From: Aromatoleum evansii
GTDB lineage: Bacteria > Pseudomonadota > Gammaproteobacteria > Burkholderiales > Rhodocyclaceae
Length of the DNA: 38,484 nt
Direction: 5' to 3'
NCBI RefSeq assembly: GCF_012910805.1
Contig: NZ_WTVK01000052.1
Coordinates: forward strand, 1 to 38,484
The notes beneath the pieces are model-generated. The model saw only the letters and a list, made by a program, of their open reading frames with translations. It did no database searches and had not been told where the DNA came from. A program made the position numbers and the translations under genes. The first letter of the stretch is position 1, and each line of letters begins with the position of its first letter. Below are positions 9,879 to 18,432 of the stretch, in pieces.

Positions 9879-9930
9879 ACAGACTCCGTTTCGTCGCGAT
9901 TCAACGCGGCGCCCAACAGGGCGCCACCGC

Positions 9931-11727
9931 CTACTTGCCTTCGTCCACCCGCAACACGGAGAGGAAGGCCTCCTGCGGAATTTCGACGTTACCGACCTGC
10001 TTCATGCGCTTTTTGCCTTCCTTCTGCTTCTCGAGCAGCTTCTTCTTCCGCGAGATGTCACCGCCGTAACACTTCGCGAGCACGTTCTTGCGCAGCGCCT
10101 TGATGGTCTCCCGTGCGATGATGTGCGAGCCGATCGCCGCCTGAACGGCGACGTCGAACATCTGGCGCGGGATCAGAGAACGCAGCTTCGCTGCGACTTC
10201 GCGGCCACGGTACTGCGCCGAGGCGCGGTGCACGATCACCGACAGCGCATCGACCTTCTCGCCACCGACCATCATGTCGAGCTTCACGAGATCGGCCGCG
10301 CGGTACTCCTTGAACTCGTAGTCGAGCGACGCGTAGCCGCGCGACACCGACTTCAGCTTGTCGAAGAAGTCCATCACCACTTCGTTCATCGGCAGGTCGT
10401 AGATCAGCTGCACCTGGCGGCCGTGGTAGCGCATGTCAACCTGCACGCCGCGCTTCAGGTTGCACAGCGTAATCACCGGACCGACATACTCCTGCGGCAT
10501 GAAGATCGTCGCCGTGATGATGGGCTCACGAATCTCCGCGACCTTCGACAGGTCGGGCAGCTTGGACGGATTCTCGACATGAATCACTTCGCCGCTGTTC
10601 ATCACCACCTCATACACGACGGTAGGTGCCGTGGTGATGAGGTTCATGTCGAATTCACGTTCGAGGCGCTCCTGCACGATGTCCATGTGCAGCAGCCCGA
10701 GGAAGCCGCAGCGGAAGCCGAACCCCAAGGCCTGCGAGACTTCCGGTTCGAACTGCAGCGACGCGTCGTTGAGGCGCAGCTTCTCCAGCGAATCGCGCAA
10801 CTGGTCGTATTCGCTCGACTCGACCGGATAAAGGCCCGCGAACACCTGCGGTTTGATCTCCTTGAAGCCGGGCAGCGGCTCAGCCGCCGGCCGGCTCGCG
10901 AGCGTCACGGTGTCGCCGACCTTCGCCGCCTGCAGTTCCTTGATGCCGGCAATGATGAACCCCACCTCGCCGGCGGACAACTCGGTACGCGCAACCGAGC
11001 GCGGCGTGAACACGCCGACCTGGTCGCACGGATACTGCGCGCCAGTGGCCATCAACAGGATCCGGTCCTTCGGCCGCAGCACGCCGTCCACGACGCGCAC
11101 CAGCATCACCACACCGACGTAGTTGTCGAACCACGAATCGATGATCAGTGCCTTCAGCGGCGCGGCGGGATCGCCTTTGGGCGGCGGAACGCGGCGCACC
11201 ACGGTCTCGAGCACATCCTCGATGCCCAGTCCGGTTTTCGCCGAACACAGCACCGCCTCGGACGCATCGACGCCAATGACGTCCTCGATCTCCTGGCGCG
11301 CGTTGTCCGGATCCGCGGCGGGCAGGTCGATCTTATTCAGGACCGGCACGACCTCGACGTTGTGCTCGATCGCGGTGTAGCAGTTCGCAACCGTCTGCGC
11401 CTCCACGCCTTGCGACGCATCGACCACGAGGAGTGCGCCTTCGCACGCCGACAGCGAACGGCTCACCTCGTAGGAGAAGTCGACGTGTCCCGGAGTATCG
11501 ATCAGGTTGAGGTTATAGACCTGGCCATCCTTCGCCTTGTACTGCAGGGCGGCGGTCTGCGCCTTGATCGTAATCCCGCGCTCGCGCTCGAGGTCCATCG
11601 AATCGAGAACCTGCTCCTCCATCTCGCGGTCGGAGAGTCCGCCGCAATAGTGGATGAGGCGATCGGCCAGCGTAGACTTGCCGTGATCGATGTGGGCGAT
11701 GATGGAGAAGTTTCGGATGTGTTGCAT
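9931..11727 (-). CDS. lepA: Elongation factor 4 (LepA GTPase)
   Basis: Ribosome-binding translational GTPase (EF4), thought to act on stalled or assembling ribosomes. The 598-residue protein begins [19 protein letters not shown] with the P-loop at 13-19, followed by RGITIK (switch I), DTPGHVDF (switch II) and NKIDLP (base recognition). The C-terminal domain unique to LepA is present ([20 protein letters not shown], with a Lys/Arg-rich end). It starts at ATG 11727, just eight bases past a hairpin with a T-rich tail (11735-11760), and has no clear ribosome-binding site. Confidence 0.98.
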   Translation of the reverse strand: MQHIRNFSIIAHIDHGKSTLADRLIHYCGGLSDREMEEQVLDSMDLERERGITIKAQTAALQYKAKDGQVYNLNLIDTPGHVDFSYEVSRSLSACEGALLVVDASQGVEAQTVANCYTAIEHNVEVVPVLNKIDLPAADPDNARQEIEDVIGVDASEAVLCSAKTGLGIEDVLETVVRRVPPPKGDPAAPLKALIIDSWFDNYVGVVMLVRVVDGVLRPKDRILLMATGAQYPCDQVGVFTPRSVARTELSAGEVGFIIAGIKELQAAKVGDTVTLASRPAAEPLPGFKEIKPQVFAGLYPVESSEYDQLRDSLEKLRLNDASLQFEPEVSQALGFGFRCGFLGLLHMDIVQERLEREFDMNLITTAPTVVYEVVMNSGEVIHVENPSKLPDLSKVAEIREPIITATIFMPQEYVGPVITLCNLKRGVQVDMRYHGRQVQLIYDLPMNEVVMDFFDKLKSVSRGYASLDYEFKEYRAADLVKLDMMVGGEKVDALSVIVHRASAQYRGREVAAKLRSLIPRQMFDVAVQAAIGSHIIARETIKALRKNVLAKCYGGDISRKKKLLEKQKEGKKRMKQVGNVEIPQEAFLSVLRVDEGK

Positions 11728-11734
11728 GCGCCAA

Positions 11735-11760
11735 CAAAAGAAAGGTGCCTCGCGGCACCT
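11735..11760 (-). terminator. Hairpin terminator/attenuator between glutaredoxin-like gene and lepA
   Basis: On the minus strand AGGTGCC (11760-11754), loop GCGA, and GGCACCT (11749-11743) form a perfect 7-bp stem closed by a GNRA-type tetraloop, followed by TTCTTTTGTT. This is a compact intrinsic-terminator shape. It lies after the glutaredoxin-like gene and only eight bases before the lepA start codon, so it could end the rpoE-mucD transcript, attenuate entry into lepA, or act on lepA translation initiation. Confidence 0.65.
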
Positions 11761-11781
11761 AATAAGTTTCGGTTGAATCGG

Positions 11782-12048
11782 CTAAGCGGCGGATTCTAGC
11801 GGAAAACGCCCGCAATAGGCACGGATCGCTCCCTCGTCCAGATGGTAATGGCACAGCTCGGTATCACCGGCGAGGACGACGGGAACCAGTTCATCCCATT
11901 TGGCTTCAAGCGCCGGATCCGCGTCTACGTCCACGACGCGCACGTCCCATCCGAGTTCGGCGGCGAGCGGCAACAGCCGATCGACGAGGTCATGGCACAA
12001 GTGGCACCACTCGCGGCTCATGACGGTCAATTCGCGCTCCACGCTCAA
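11782..12048 (-). CDS. Glutaredoxin-like (DUF836) thioredoxin-fold protein
   Basis: A small cytoplasmic protein of 88 residues with a C-H-L-C redox motif (C15, C18 in SREWCHLCHDL) after the first beta strand, then DVRVVDVDADPAL and a VPVVLAGDTELC strand with the cis-proline position expected of the thioredoxin fold. It belongs to the glutaredoxin-like DUF836 group. Its partner is unknown. The ATG overlaps the mucD stop by four bases (12045-12048), so it is translated with the envelope-stress genes; a link to RseC, which carries a cysteine cluster, is conceivable but unproven. Confidence 0.88.
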   Translation of the reverse strand: MSVERELTVMSREWCHLCHDLVDRLLPLAAELGWDVRVVDVDADPALEAKWDELVPVVLAGDTELCHYHLDEGAIRAYCGRFPLESAA

Positions 12049-13469
12049 TCTCCCGCCCTCAGCGTCACGTAGCTCGTCCCCGAACCGCGGTGCACCAGCA
12101 GCGTGACCAACTGGCCATCCTTGATATCCGCCGCCAGGCGCGTAAAACCGTCGACCGTCTTCAGCGCGACCTGACGCCCACCGGACACCATTGCGAGCAC
12201 GATATCCCCGACCTGCAGGTCGGCGCGCGCTGCGGCACCCTGCGCCCGCTCGATAACCAGCCCGTGCTCCACGTTGCGCTCGCGCTTCTGCGCCGGGGTC
12301 GGCAATCCGAGCACCAGGCCGAGCTTGTTGGGGGCTGGCTTGGCGCGGTCGCTACGGCGCGAGCGCGGATTGCCTTCGTCAGCCCATTCGCCGACCACGA
12401 TGCCGACCTCGCGAAGCACACCCGCCCGGTACAGCGACAGGCTTACCTGGGCTCCGGGGCGGCTCGACGACACGATCCGCGGCAGGTCGCTGGACTGCTC
12501 GACTGGCTTCCCGGCGAATCGCACGATCACGTCGCCTTGTTCGATACCTGCTTTCGCAGCGGGACCGTCGGGTTCGACCGCGCTCACGAGCGCTCCTTCC
12601 GCACGCGGCAGCGCGAAAGTCTCGGCCAGCGAGCGCGTCACTTCCTGGATTGCAACACCGATACGGCCGCGCTGGACCCGCCCGCTGGCCTTGAGCTGCG
12701 CCTGGATCTCCATCGCAAGGTTGATCGGGATCGCGAATGACAGCCCCATGAAACCACCGGTCTGGCTGTATATCTGCGAGTTGATGCCGACCACCTCGCC
12801 CTTCAGGTTGAACAGCGGCCCCCCAGAGTTGCCGGGATTGATCGCGACGTCCGTCTGGATGAAGGGCACGAAGTTCTCATCCGGAAGGCTGCGCCCCTTG
12901 GCGCTGACGATACCGGCCGTCACCGAATGATCGAAGCCGAAGGGCGATCCGATCGCAACCACCCATTCGCCCACCTGCAGCTTGTCCGGGTCGCCGATCG
13001 CCAGGCGCGGCAAATCCGTCGCATCGATCTTGATCAGCGCGACGTCGGAGCGCGCGTCCGCCCCCACCACACGCGCCCGGAACTCGCGCTTGTCGTTGAG
13101 GCGGACAATGATCTCCTCCGCCTCCTCGACGACATGCGCATTGGTGAGAATATAACCGTCGGCGCTCACGATGAAGCCGGAGCCGAGCGACTTGTTGTCG
13201 GGGTCGATGCGTGGATGCTCGGGCTTGCGCGGAATGAAGCGCCGAAAGAAATCGAACATCGGATCGTCCGGCGCCAACTGGGGAAAGCCCGGCCCCGCGC
13301 CCTTGCCTGCCTGGGCGGCGCTGATGTTCACCACGGCCGCCCCATGCCGCTGCACGATCTGCGTGAAATCGGGCAAGGCGATCACGCCGCCGGCGGCATA
13401 TGCGGACGAGGCCGCAAAAGCGCACGACAGCGCAAAGACAAGCGCACGCAACAGACGCCCGAGGCTCAT
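12045..13469 (-). CDS. mucD: DegP/MucD-type periplasmic serine endoprotease
   Basis: HtrA-family protease/chaperone for misfolded envelope proteins. The 474-residue protein has a Sec signal peptide (hydrophobic core about 8-20, cleavage after AYA near residue 25), a trypsin-like domain with H112 (TNAHVV), D142 (SDVALI) and S215 (GNSGGPLF), and two PDZ domains (about 260-350 and 385-470). I chose the ATG at 13469, which forms an ATGA overlap with rseC; an ATG nine codons upstream would spoil the signal peptide. AGGAGG lies almost against the start. In Pseudomonas MucD is the last member of the algU operon and dampens the sigma-E response; the same order here suggests the same role. Confidence 0.95.
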   Translation of the reverse strand: MSLGRLLRALVFALSCAFAASSAYAAGGVIALPDFTQIVQRHGAAVVNISAAQAGKGAGPGFPQLAPDDPMFDFFRRFIPRKPEHPRIDPDNKSLGSGFIVSADGYILTNAHVVEEAEEIIVRLNDKREFRARVVGADARSDVALIKIDATDLPRLAIGDPDKLQVGEWVVAIGSPFGFDHSVTAGIVSAKGRSLPDENFVPFIQTDVAINPGNSGGPLFNLKGEVVGINSQIYSQTGGFMGLSFAIPINLAMEIQAQLKASGRVQRGRIGVAIQEVTRSLAETFALPRAEGALVSAVEPDGPAAKAGIEQGDVIVRFAGKPVEQSSDLPRIVSSSRPGAQVSLSLYRAGVLREVGIVVGEWADEGNPRSRRSDRAKPAPNKLGLVLGLPTPAQKRERNVEHGLVIERAQGAAARADLQVGDIVLAMVSGGRQVALKTVDGFTRLAADIKDGQLVTLLVHRGSGTSYVTLRAGD

Positions 13470-13939
13470 CCCTCCTGCGCCCCCGTCACACCACATCCCG
13501 CGCTCCCGCGCACCATCTCGATTTCGAAGCCGTGACGCGCGGTCCGGCTGCGGAACACCGCACGATTAACCCCGAGCGCTATAGCAAGACCCGCAAGCCC
13601 GCCCGCCGCCGTGCCCAGATCCTGCGCCCCGACATCGGCCAATGCGCTACCCAGCGCAGCTCCAATCAGCAGCAGAGTGACGGACAGGCCGTAGCCCAGC
13701 AGCGCACCCCGCAAGGGCGCACCGTCGCGCATCCGCAGGCGCACCTGCTCGCCCGGACGGACATCGATCGAATTCGGCACCGCGAACACTTCGTCCGGCG
13801 CCTTCAGCGCATACGCGATGCCGGTCGAGCGGCAGCCGCCCGGTTCATCGCAGCGTCCGCAGCCGCCCGCCCGCTCGGTGAGACGAACCCAGGCGCGCCC
13901 GCCTTCGACGCGATCGACGATGCCCCGCGCCTCATTCAT
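13466..13939 (-). CDS. rseC: RseC/MucC-family sigma-E regulator
   Basis: Inner-membrane protein of 157 residues. The N-terminal part has a cysteine cluster (C27, C30, C36 in GGCGRCDEPGGC) followed by a small beta domain, then two membrane segments (about 80-98 and 105-122) and a short tail. This is the RseC/MucC layout; related proteins also act in the Rsx redox system. It overlaps both neighbours by four bases (rseB at 13936-13939, mucD at 13466-13469). Its role in sigma-E signalling is inferred from family and position and is the least defined of the Rse proteins. Confidence 0.9.
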   Translation of the reverse strand: MNEARGIVDRVEGGRAWVRLTERAGGCGRCDEPGGCRSTGIAYALKAPDEVFAVPNSIDVRPGEQVRLRMRDGAPLRGALLGYGLSVTLLLIGAALGSALADVGAQDLGTAAGGLAGLAIALGVNRAVFRSRTARHGFEIEMVRGSAGCGVTGAQEG

Positions 13940-14901
13940 CGCATCACCGGCTCGATCGCGTCGCCCAGCCGCTGCACCGAACGCAATGGCACTTCGCCCA
14001 GAGCCGTCACCAGATGCGGACCGACGACGCGTTTGTATATGTTGATCGCACCACTCGCAAACGGCCCGGGCTCGACACGCGCCCCGTCATTCGGCTCGAT
14101 GAACACCGAGATCGACGCGAGTCCGTCGCTGTAGACCATGTGCAGAGCCTCGCCCCGGTCGCGGCCGAGAGGTCGGCGCATTACCGAAACGAGCGAGAAC
14201 CCGGCAAGCGGCGCGTTGAGCGCCCAGCCGCTGTCCTCCTTGCGCACCTCTACGCCGTTGGCGTGGACGACCCGCCAGTCGCTGCTCTTGGTGATGCGCG
14301 GGCGGAAGGCGTCGCTGCCGATCTCGCCGCCGATCTTGACGTCGCTGAAGGTGAATTGCTCGACGATCTCGCCGCGCTCGTCGACCGTACGGGCCTTGAG
14401 CAGCAGGCCCGACTGCACCTCCGCCCACAGTTGGTAGCCGAAGCGTAGGTCGTCCTTCGGCTCCAGGATGATCTGCTGGGCGTCCAGCCCGGCAACGCGC
14501 CCCACGCTGCCCTTGCGGATACGATAATTCTCGGCGAGGCCGCCGAACGCCACGGGCAGTCGCGAAGGAAAGGCGCGCCGCGTACCGGGACGATCGACGA
14601 TGACGGTCTTCTGGTCCGGCAGCACGCAACGCACTTCGCTGTTGCTGCGGATCACCTCGCGCGGGCTGCCGTCGAGCACCTCCAGGCGTTCATGCTCGCC
14701 GTTCGCGTCGCTCATGTGCGCGATGCGCGAGGTCTCGAAATTCTTCCCCGACTGATAGATGAAGGTACCGTAATAATTGAGGCGCTGGCCCGCGGTGGCC
14801 ATGCGCCCGAGCCACGAGAGGGGGTCACCCGGCGACTCGGCAATGGCCGGCGCCTGCGACAATGCCACACAGACCGCCAATACAGCAGACACCCACCTCA
14901 T
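13936..14901 (-). CDS. rseB: RseB/MucB periplasmic regulator of anti-sigma-E
   Basis: Periplasmic lipid-sensing protein that binds RseA and shields it from proteolysis until stress displaces it. With the start at 14901 it has 321 residues: a signal peptide ending near PAIAES (about residue 21), the large MucB/RseB N-terminal domain (NYYGTFIYQSGKNFETSRI, LEVLDGSPREVIR) and the smaller C-terminal domain (SVFIEPNDG, VTALGEVP). The ATG overlaps the rseA stop (ATGA, 14898-14901). The frame is open upstream over rseA, but that stretch lacks family features and would bury the signal peptide. Confidence 0.95.
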   Translation of the reverse strand: MRWVSAVLAVCVALSQAPAIAESPGDPLSWLGRMATAGQRLNYYGTFIYQSGKNFETSRIAHMSDANGEHERLEVLDGSPREVIRSNSEVRCVLPDQKTVIVDRPGTRRAFPSRLPVAFGGLAENYRIRKGSVGRVAGLDAQQIILEPKDDLRFGYQLWAEVQSGLLLKARTVDERGEIVEQFTFSDVKIGGEIGSDAFRPRITKSSDWRVVHANGVEVRKEDSGWALNAPLAGFSLVSVMRRPLGRDRGEALHMVYSDGLASISVFIEPNDGARVEPGPFASGAINIYKRVVGPHLVTALGEVPLRSVQRLGDAIEPVMR

Positions 14902-15452
14902 CGGCCACTGCCCTGCCCGACGTCGGAAACGGTGCGCACGTGCTGGATCACACCCGAGATGGGCCCGCCGCCCGACATCGCCTGATGCACGAAGACATAT
15001 TCGCGAGTCGGATCGACCGCGACCTGACTCGGCGAAACCGCAACCGGACGCACCGCCGCGTGCGCGGCGACGGCAGTCGACGATCGCGCGACGGCGACCT
15101 GCCCAGCCGTCGGCTGCCCCTGATCGCTGTACAGCGTATGGGCCACCCAGCCCACGGCAGCCACGCCCATCACCGAGGGGGCCAGCGGCATCAGCGACCG
15201 CCACAGTCGCCCGCCTTCCGCGGCGGGGCGTGAGGAAGGCGCCAGCAGGGTCGGCTCCTCGTCGATATTCGCCATGACCCGCCCGACGAATCCGGCGTTG
15301 CCGTCACGATCTCCGCGTAGCACGTCACCGATCAGGCAGTAAGCCTCCCAGTCGGTGCGCAACGAACGGTCCCGCCGCATCGACTCGAAAACCGGATGCG
15401 CCGACTGCTCGTCGAGATCACCATCCAGAAGTGCCGACAATCTGTCCTTCAT
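14898..15452 (-). CDS. rseA: RseA/MucA anti-sigma-E factor
   Basis: Single-pass inner-membrane protein that holds sigma-E inactive and is cut stepwise under envelope stress. At 184 residues its cytoplasmic N-terminal domain reads LSALLDGDLDE, then DWEAYCLIGDVLRGD, the typical RseA N-domain pattern. A membrane segment lies near residues 90-108 (PLAPSVMGVAAVGWVAH), with an Ala/Val-rich periplasmic part behind it. I prefer the ATG at 15452 because AGGTGG sits five bases upstream; a GTG at 15461 would add only three residues. It follows rpoE by nine bases and overlaps rseB, its periplasmic partner. Confidence 0.93.
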   Translation of the reverse strand: MKDRLSALLDGDLDEQSAHPVFESMRRDRSLRTDWEAYCLIGDVLRGDRDGNAGFVGRVMANIDEEPTLLAPSSRPAAEGGRLWRSLMPLAPSVMGVAAVGWVAHTLYSDQGQPTAGQVAVARSSTAVAAHAAVRPVAVSPSQVAVDPTREYVFVHQAMSGGGPISGVIQHVRTVSDVGQGSGR

Positions 15453-15461
15453 GAGTACCAC

Positions 15462-16061
15462 CTACCAACGTTTATCAGGCGCCGTGTCCAGCAGCGGCCG
15501 CAGTCTTTCAGCAATCGCCTCGCGTGCGCGGAAGATTCGCGAACGCACGGTTCCGATCGGACAATCCATGATGCTGGCAATTTCCTCGTAGCTCAGTCCT
15601 TCGAGTTCACGCAGCATGATCGCGGTACGCAACTCCTCCGGCAGCGCTTCCATCGCGTGATCGACCGTCTCACCGATCTGCCGCGTCATCATCAGACGCT
15701 CCGGCGTATTGATGTCACGCAACTGCTCGCCTTCCTCGAAGGTTTCCGCCTCTTCGGAATCGAATCCGGTCGAGGTGGGCGCCCGTCGGCCTTGCGAAAC
15801 CAGGTAGTTCTTGGCGGTATTGATCCCGATACGGTAAAGCCACGTGTAAAAAGCGCTATCACCACGAAACGATCCCAAGGCGCGATACGCCTTGATGAAG
15901 GTTTCCTGGGCCACATCCTCGACCTCTGCCGAATCGCGGATCAAGCGGGACAGCAGCCTGTGCAGCTTGCGTTGGTACTTTGCTACCAGCAAGCCGAAAG
16001 CCTGCTTGTCACCGCGCTGCACGCGCTCGACAAGCTGCTGATCTATCTCGCGATCGCTCAT
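15462..16061 (-). CDS. rpoE: RNA polymerase sigma-E (AlgU/RpoE) factor
   Basis: Extracytoplasmic-function sigma factor of 199 residues. Region 2 contains VEDVAQETFIKAYRAL and FYTWLYRIGINTAKN; region 4 has LPEELRTAIMLRELEGLSYE followed by the recognition helix MDCPIGTVRSRIFRAREAI. This is close to the RpoE/AlgU subgroup, and the genes behind it (rseA, rseB, rseC, mucD) confirm it. It is divergent from nadB with 209 bases between, as in Pseudomonas and many betaproteobacteria. The upstream region holds a sigma-70-like promoter and a weaker sigma-E-like one, which would permit autoregulation. Confidence 0.97.
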   Translation of the reverse strand: MSDREIDQQLVERVQRGDKQAFGLLVAKYQRKLHRLLSRLIRDSAEVEDVAQETFIKAYRALGSFRGDSAFYTWLYRIGINTAKNYLVSQGRRAPTSTGFDSEEAETFEEGEQLRDINTPERLMMTRQIGETVDHAMEALPEELRTAIMLRELEGLSYEEIASIMDCPIGTVRSRIFRAREAIAERLRPLLDTAPDKRW

Positions 16062-16099
16062 GGGCGGGTCGTTACTCTATGTTGTGCAAAATCCGCGCC

Positions 16100-16129
16100 A
16101 GTATAGCGACCCAGCCCCGTCTCCGGCAA
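16100..16129 (-). promoter_or_regulatory. Sigma-70-like promoter for rpoE operon
   Basis: Minus strand: TTGCCG (16129-16124) as -35, an 18-base spacer, and TATACT (16105-16100) as -10, differing from consensus at two and one positions. Transcription would start about 30 bases before the rpoE ATG. No other -10 as good lies between rpoE and nadB on this strand. Confidence 0.5.
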
Positions 16130-16144
16130 AGTCGAAGCTAACAA

Positions 16145-16171
16145 GAAGACCGACACGCTTTGAAATAGTTC
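16145..16171 (-). promoter_or_regulatory. Possible sigma-E autoregulatory promoter of rpoE
   Basis: Minus strand: GAACTA (16171-16166), 16 bases, then TCTTC (16149-16145). The -35 matches the sigma-E GAACTT consensus at five of six positions and the spacing is right, but the -10 matches TCTGA only at the first three bases. Autoregulation is usual for rpoE operons, which is why I list it, at low confidence. Confidence 0.35.
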
Positions 16172-16270
16172 AGACCCCGACATGGTTTTCAGTCGCAGCA
16201 AACGGCCTGCTACGGCCCAGGCCCCGGAGCGCCACATCGAACGTGATATAGTTCATGTACCTGTCGATCC

Positions 16271-17869
16271 TTGGCACATACGATCTTGTCAAAACAATAC
16301 GACGTACTCATCCTCGGCAGCGGCGCGGCGGGACAGTCGATCGCGCTGCGTCTGGCAGACAAACTCCGAGTCGCCCTGGTTACCAAACGCGCGATCTCCG
16401 ACAGTGCCAGCGCCTGGGCTCAAGGCGGCATCGCCGCGGTCCTCGACACCTCCGACAGCATCGAGGCGCACATCCAGGACACTTATATCGCGGGCGGTGG
16501 CCTGTGCGACCCGAATGCCACACGCTTTGTTGTCGAACATGGCAAAGCGGCCATCGAATGGCTGATCGGACGTGGCGTCCCCTTCACCCGCGAGGATCAG
16601 TCCAGCCTCGGATACCACCTCACGCGCGAAGGCGGCCACTCGCATCGGCGCATCATCCACGCTGCCGACGCCACCGGCGCCGCGGTGCAGGCCACGCTGA
16701 CCGAACAAGTCAGCAAGCACCCCAACATCGACATCCTCGAGAATCACATCGCGGTCGATCTGATCCGCGGCGACAAGCTGGGCCTACCCGAGCAAGGCTG
16801 TCTCGGCGCCTATGTGCTCGACATCACCAACGATCGCGTGGAGACGATCGGTGCGCGCAACACCGTGATTGCCACCGGCGGAGCCGGCAAGGTCTATCTA
16901 TATACGACCAACCCCAGCGTCGCAACCGGCGACGGCATTGCCATGGCATGGCGGGCGGGTTGCCGCGTGGCGAACATGGAATTCATCCAGTTCCACCCCA
17001 CCTGCCTGTACCACCCGCAGGCGAAGTCATTCCTGATATCGGAAGCCGTGCGCGGCGAAGGCGGTCTGCTGAAGCTGCCTGACGGCACCCGCTTCATGCC
17101 GGCCCACGACGCACGCGCCGAGCTGGCTCCGCGCGACATCGTCGCCCGTGCCATCGACTTCGAGATGAAGAAACACGGTCTCGACTGCGTCTATCTCGAT
17201 ATCAGTCACAAGCCGGCCGAGTGGTTGCGCGAACATTTTCCCAATATTCACGCACGCTGCCTGGAATTGGGAATCGACATTACGCGCGAGGGGATTCCCG
17301 TCGTACCTGCGGCGCACTACACCTGCGGCGGCATCGTCACCGACCTTGCCGCACGGACCGACGTTCCCAACCTCTATTCCGTTGGCGAATCGGCGTACAC
17401 AGGCCTCCACGGCGCCAACCGCCTCGCCAGCAACTCGCTCCTGGAGTGTCTCGTCTTCGGCGAAGCAGCAGCGAATGACATCCTTTCGCAGGCGAAGCGG
17501 CCCCTGCCGAGGCTCCCCGACTGGGACGAGAGCCGCGTGACCGACGCCGACGAAGAGGTCGTGATCTCGCACAACTGGGCGGAGTTGCGCCGTTTCATGT
17601 GGGACTATGTCGGCATCGTGCGCACGACCAAGCGCCTGCAGCGTGCCCAGCACCGCATCCGCCTGCTGGCGCGCGAAATCAACGAGTTCTACTCGCACTT
17701 CCGCGTCAGCAACGACCTGATCGAATTGCGCAACCTCGTCGTCACCGCCGACCTGATCGTACGCTGCGCCTTGCGCCGCAAGGAAAGCCGCGGACTGCAC
17801 AGCTCGCGCGATTACCCGGATACGCTGCCGGTCGCACGCCCCACCATCCTGCGACCACACCGGCGCTGA
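16271..17869 (+). CDS. nadB: L-aspartate oxidase
   Basis: FAD enzyme oxidising L-aspartate to iminoaspartate, the first step of NAD synthesis. The 532-residue protein starts with the dinucleotide fold [17 protein letters not shown], followed by [12 protein letters not shown], the FHPTCLY motif, AAHYTCGGI, and the capping [10 protein letters not shown] segment of the succinate dehydrogenase/aspartate oxidase flavoprotein family. The helical C-terminal domain is complete. There is no in-frame ATG near the N-terminus: candidate starts are TTG at 16271 and TTG at 16286 (MSKQYDVL), and neither has a strong ribosome-binding site. It is divergent from rpoE. The last residues (TILRPHRR) are not conserved. 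Confidence 0.95.
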   Translation: MAHTILSKQYDVLILGSGAAGQSIALRLADKLRVALVTKRAISDSASAWAQGGIAAVLDTSDSIEAHIQDTYIAGGGLCDPNATRFVVEHGKAAIEWLIGRGVPFTREDQSSLGYHLTREGGHSHRRIIHAADATGAAVQATLTEQVSKHPNIDILENHIAVDLIRGDKLGLPEQGCLGAYVLDITNDRVETIGARNTVIATGGAGKVYLYTTNPSVATGDGIAMAWRAGCRVANMEFIQFHPTCLYHPQAKSFLISEAVRGEGGLLKLPDGTRFMPAHDARAELAPRDIVARAIDFEMKKHGLDCVYLDISHKPAEWLREHFPNIHARCLELGIDITREGIPVVPAAHYTCGGIVTDLAARTDVPNLYSVGESAYTGLHGANRLASNSLLECLVFGEAAANDILSQAKRPLPRLPDWDESRVTDADEEVVISHNWAELRRFMWDYVGIVRTTKRLQRAQHRIRLLAREINEFYSHFRVSNDLIELRNLVVTADLIVRCALRRKESRGLHSSRDYPDTLPVARPTILRPHRR

Positions 17870-17910
17870 ACGACCGCAACAACCCGTTCCACCGTCGCGG
17901 AACCCTCGGC

Positions 17911-18414
17911 TCAACGCAGCGGGGGCGCTCCGTGCTCGGTCGCGTTGTTTTCGACGACACCTTCGATTGGGGCCGCACTGACCTTGTGTCGGAGCCAGAT
18001 CTTGAGCTCCCGCCACTCATCCCCACGGACGTTTCCGCGCACTAGCATCAGCGCCCCTCGAATCGACCTGCGCGGCGAGCGCCGCACCCGCGTTCCGCGC
18101 CAGTGAATCCACACCGCCCAACCGAAATCCACGCAGCCCGGCTCGGCCAACGCATACACGGTTCTCCGGCCGCGGCCATCAGGGTCCACTGAGAGCTCCG
18201 CATTGTCCTGGAGGACCAGACGGACCCCCGCCTTTTCCTTTTCCGCGCGGTTGGCCAAGTGCAGCGAGAATCCCAAACCCGCGATCACGACAATCACCAG
18301 CGGCAGAGCAAAGGACGAACGCAGAAATGCAAACGCCGCGATCGCATGGATCGCGGCGTTCAACAGCAACATCTGCTTCGCCGGACGAAGCCCTATTTCA
18401 AGCGGGTAGCGCAC
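17911..18414 (-). CDS. Small membrane protein, YgfX/CptA-like
   Basis: A 167-residue protein with two adjacent hydrophobic helices (about 16-31 and 35-53, separated by a short RSSFALP turn) followed by a soluble region with many Arg and Trp residues. This layout, with the opening LRPAKQMLLLNAAIHAIA and the paired helices, resembles the YgfX family (named toxin CptA in E. coli, reported to affect FtsZ/MreB and linked to flavinator SdhE). Start is GTG at 18414, 18 bases after fabF, so it should be read from the fatty-acid cluster; it converges on nadB. No sdhE-like gene lies beside it. Family assignment is moderate because this group diverges quickly. Confidence 0.65.
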   Translation of the reverse strand: MRYPLEIGLRPAKQMLLLNAAIHAIAAFAFLRSSFALPLVIVVIAGLGFSLHLANRAEKEKAGVRLVLQDNAELSVDPDGRGRRTVYALAEPGCVDFGWAVWIHWRGTRVRRSPRRSIRGALMLVRGNVRGDEWRELKIWLRHKVSAAPIEGVVENNATEHGAPPLR

Positions 18415-18432
18415 CGGCCACCCCGCACCGAC

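Noticed and set aside
9820-11799. 659-codon + strand frame opposite lepA
   Set aside because: Antisense shadow of lepA, with biased His/Arg/Asp composition and no family features.
16255-17082. ATG-started frame overlapping nadB
   Set aside because: The frame is offset from the clear L-aspartate oxidase sequence; the true gene uses a TTG start in another frame.
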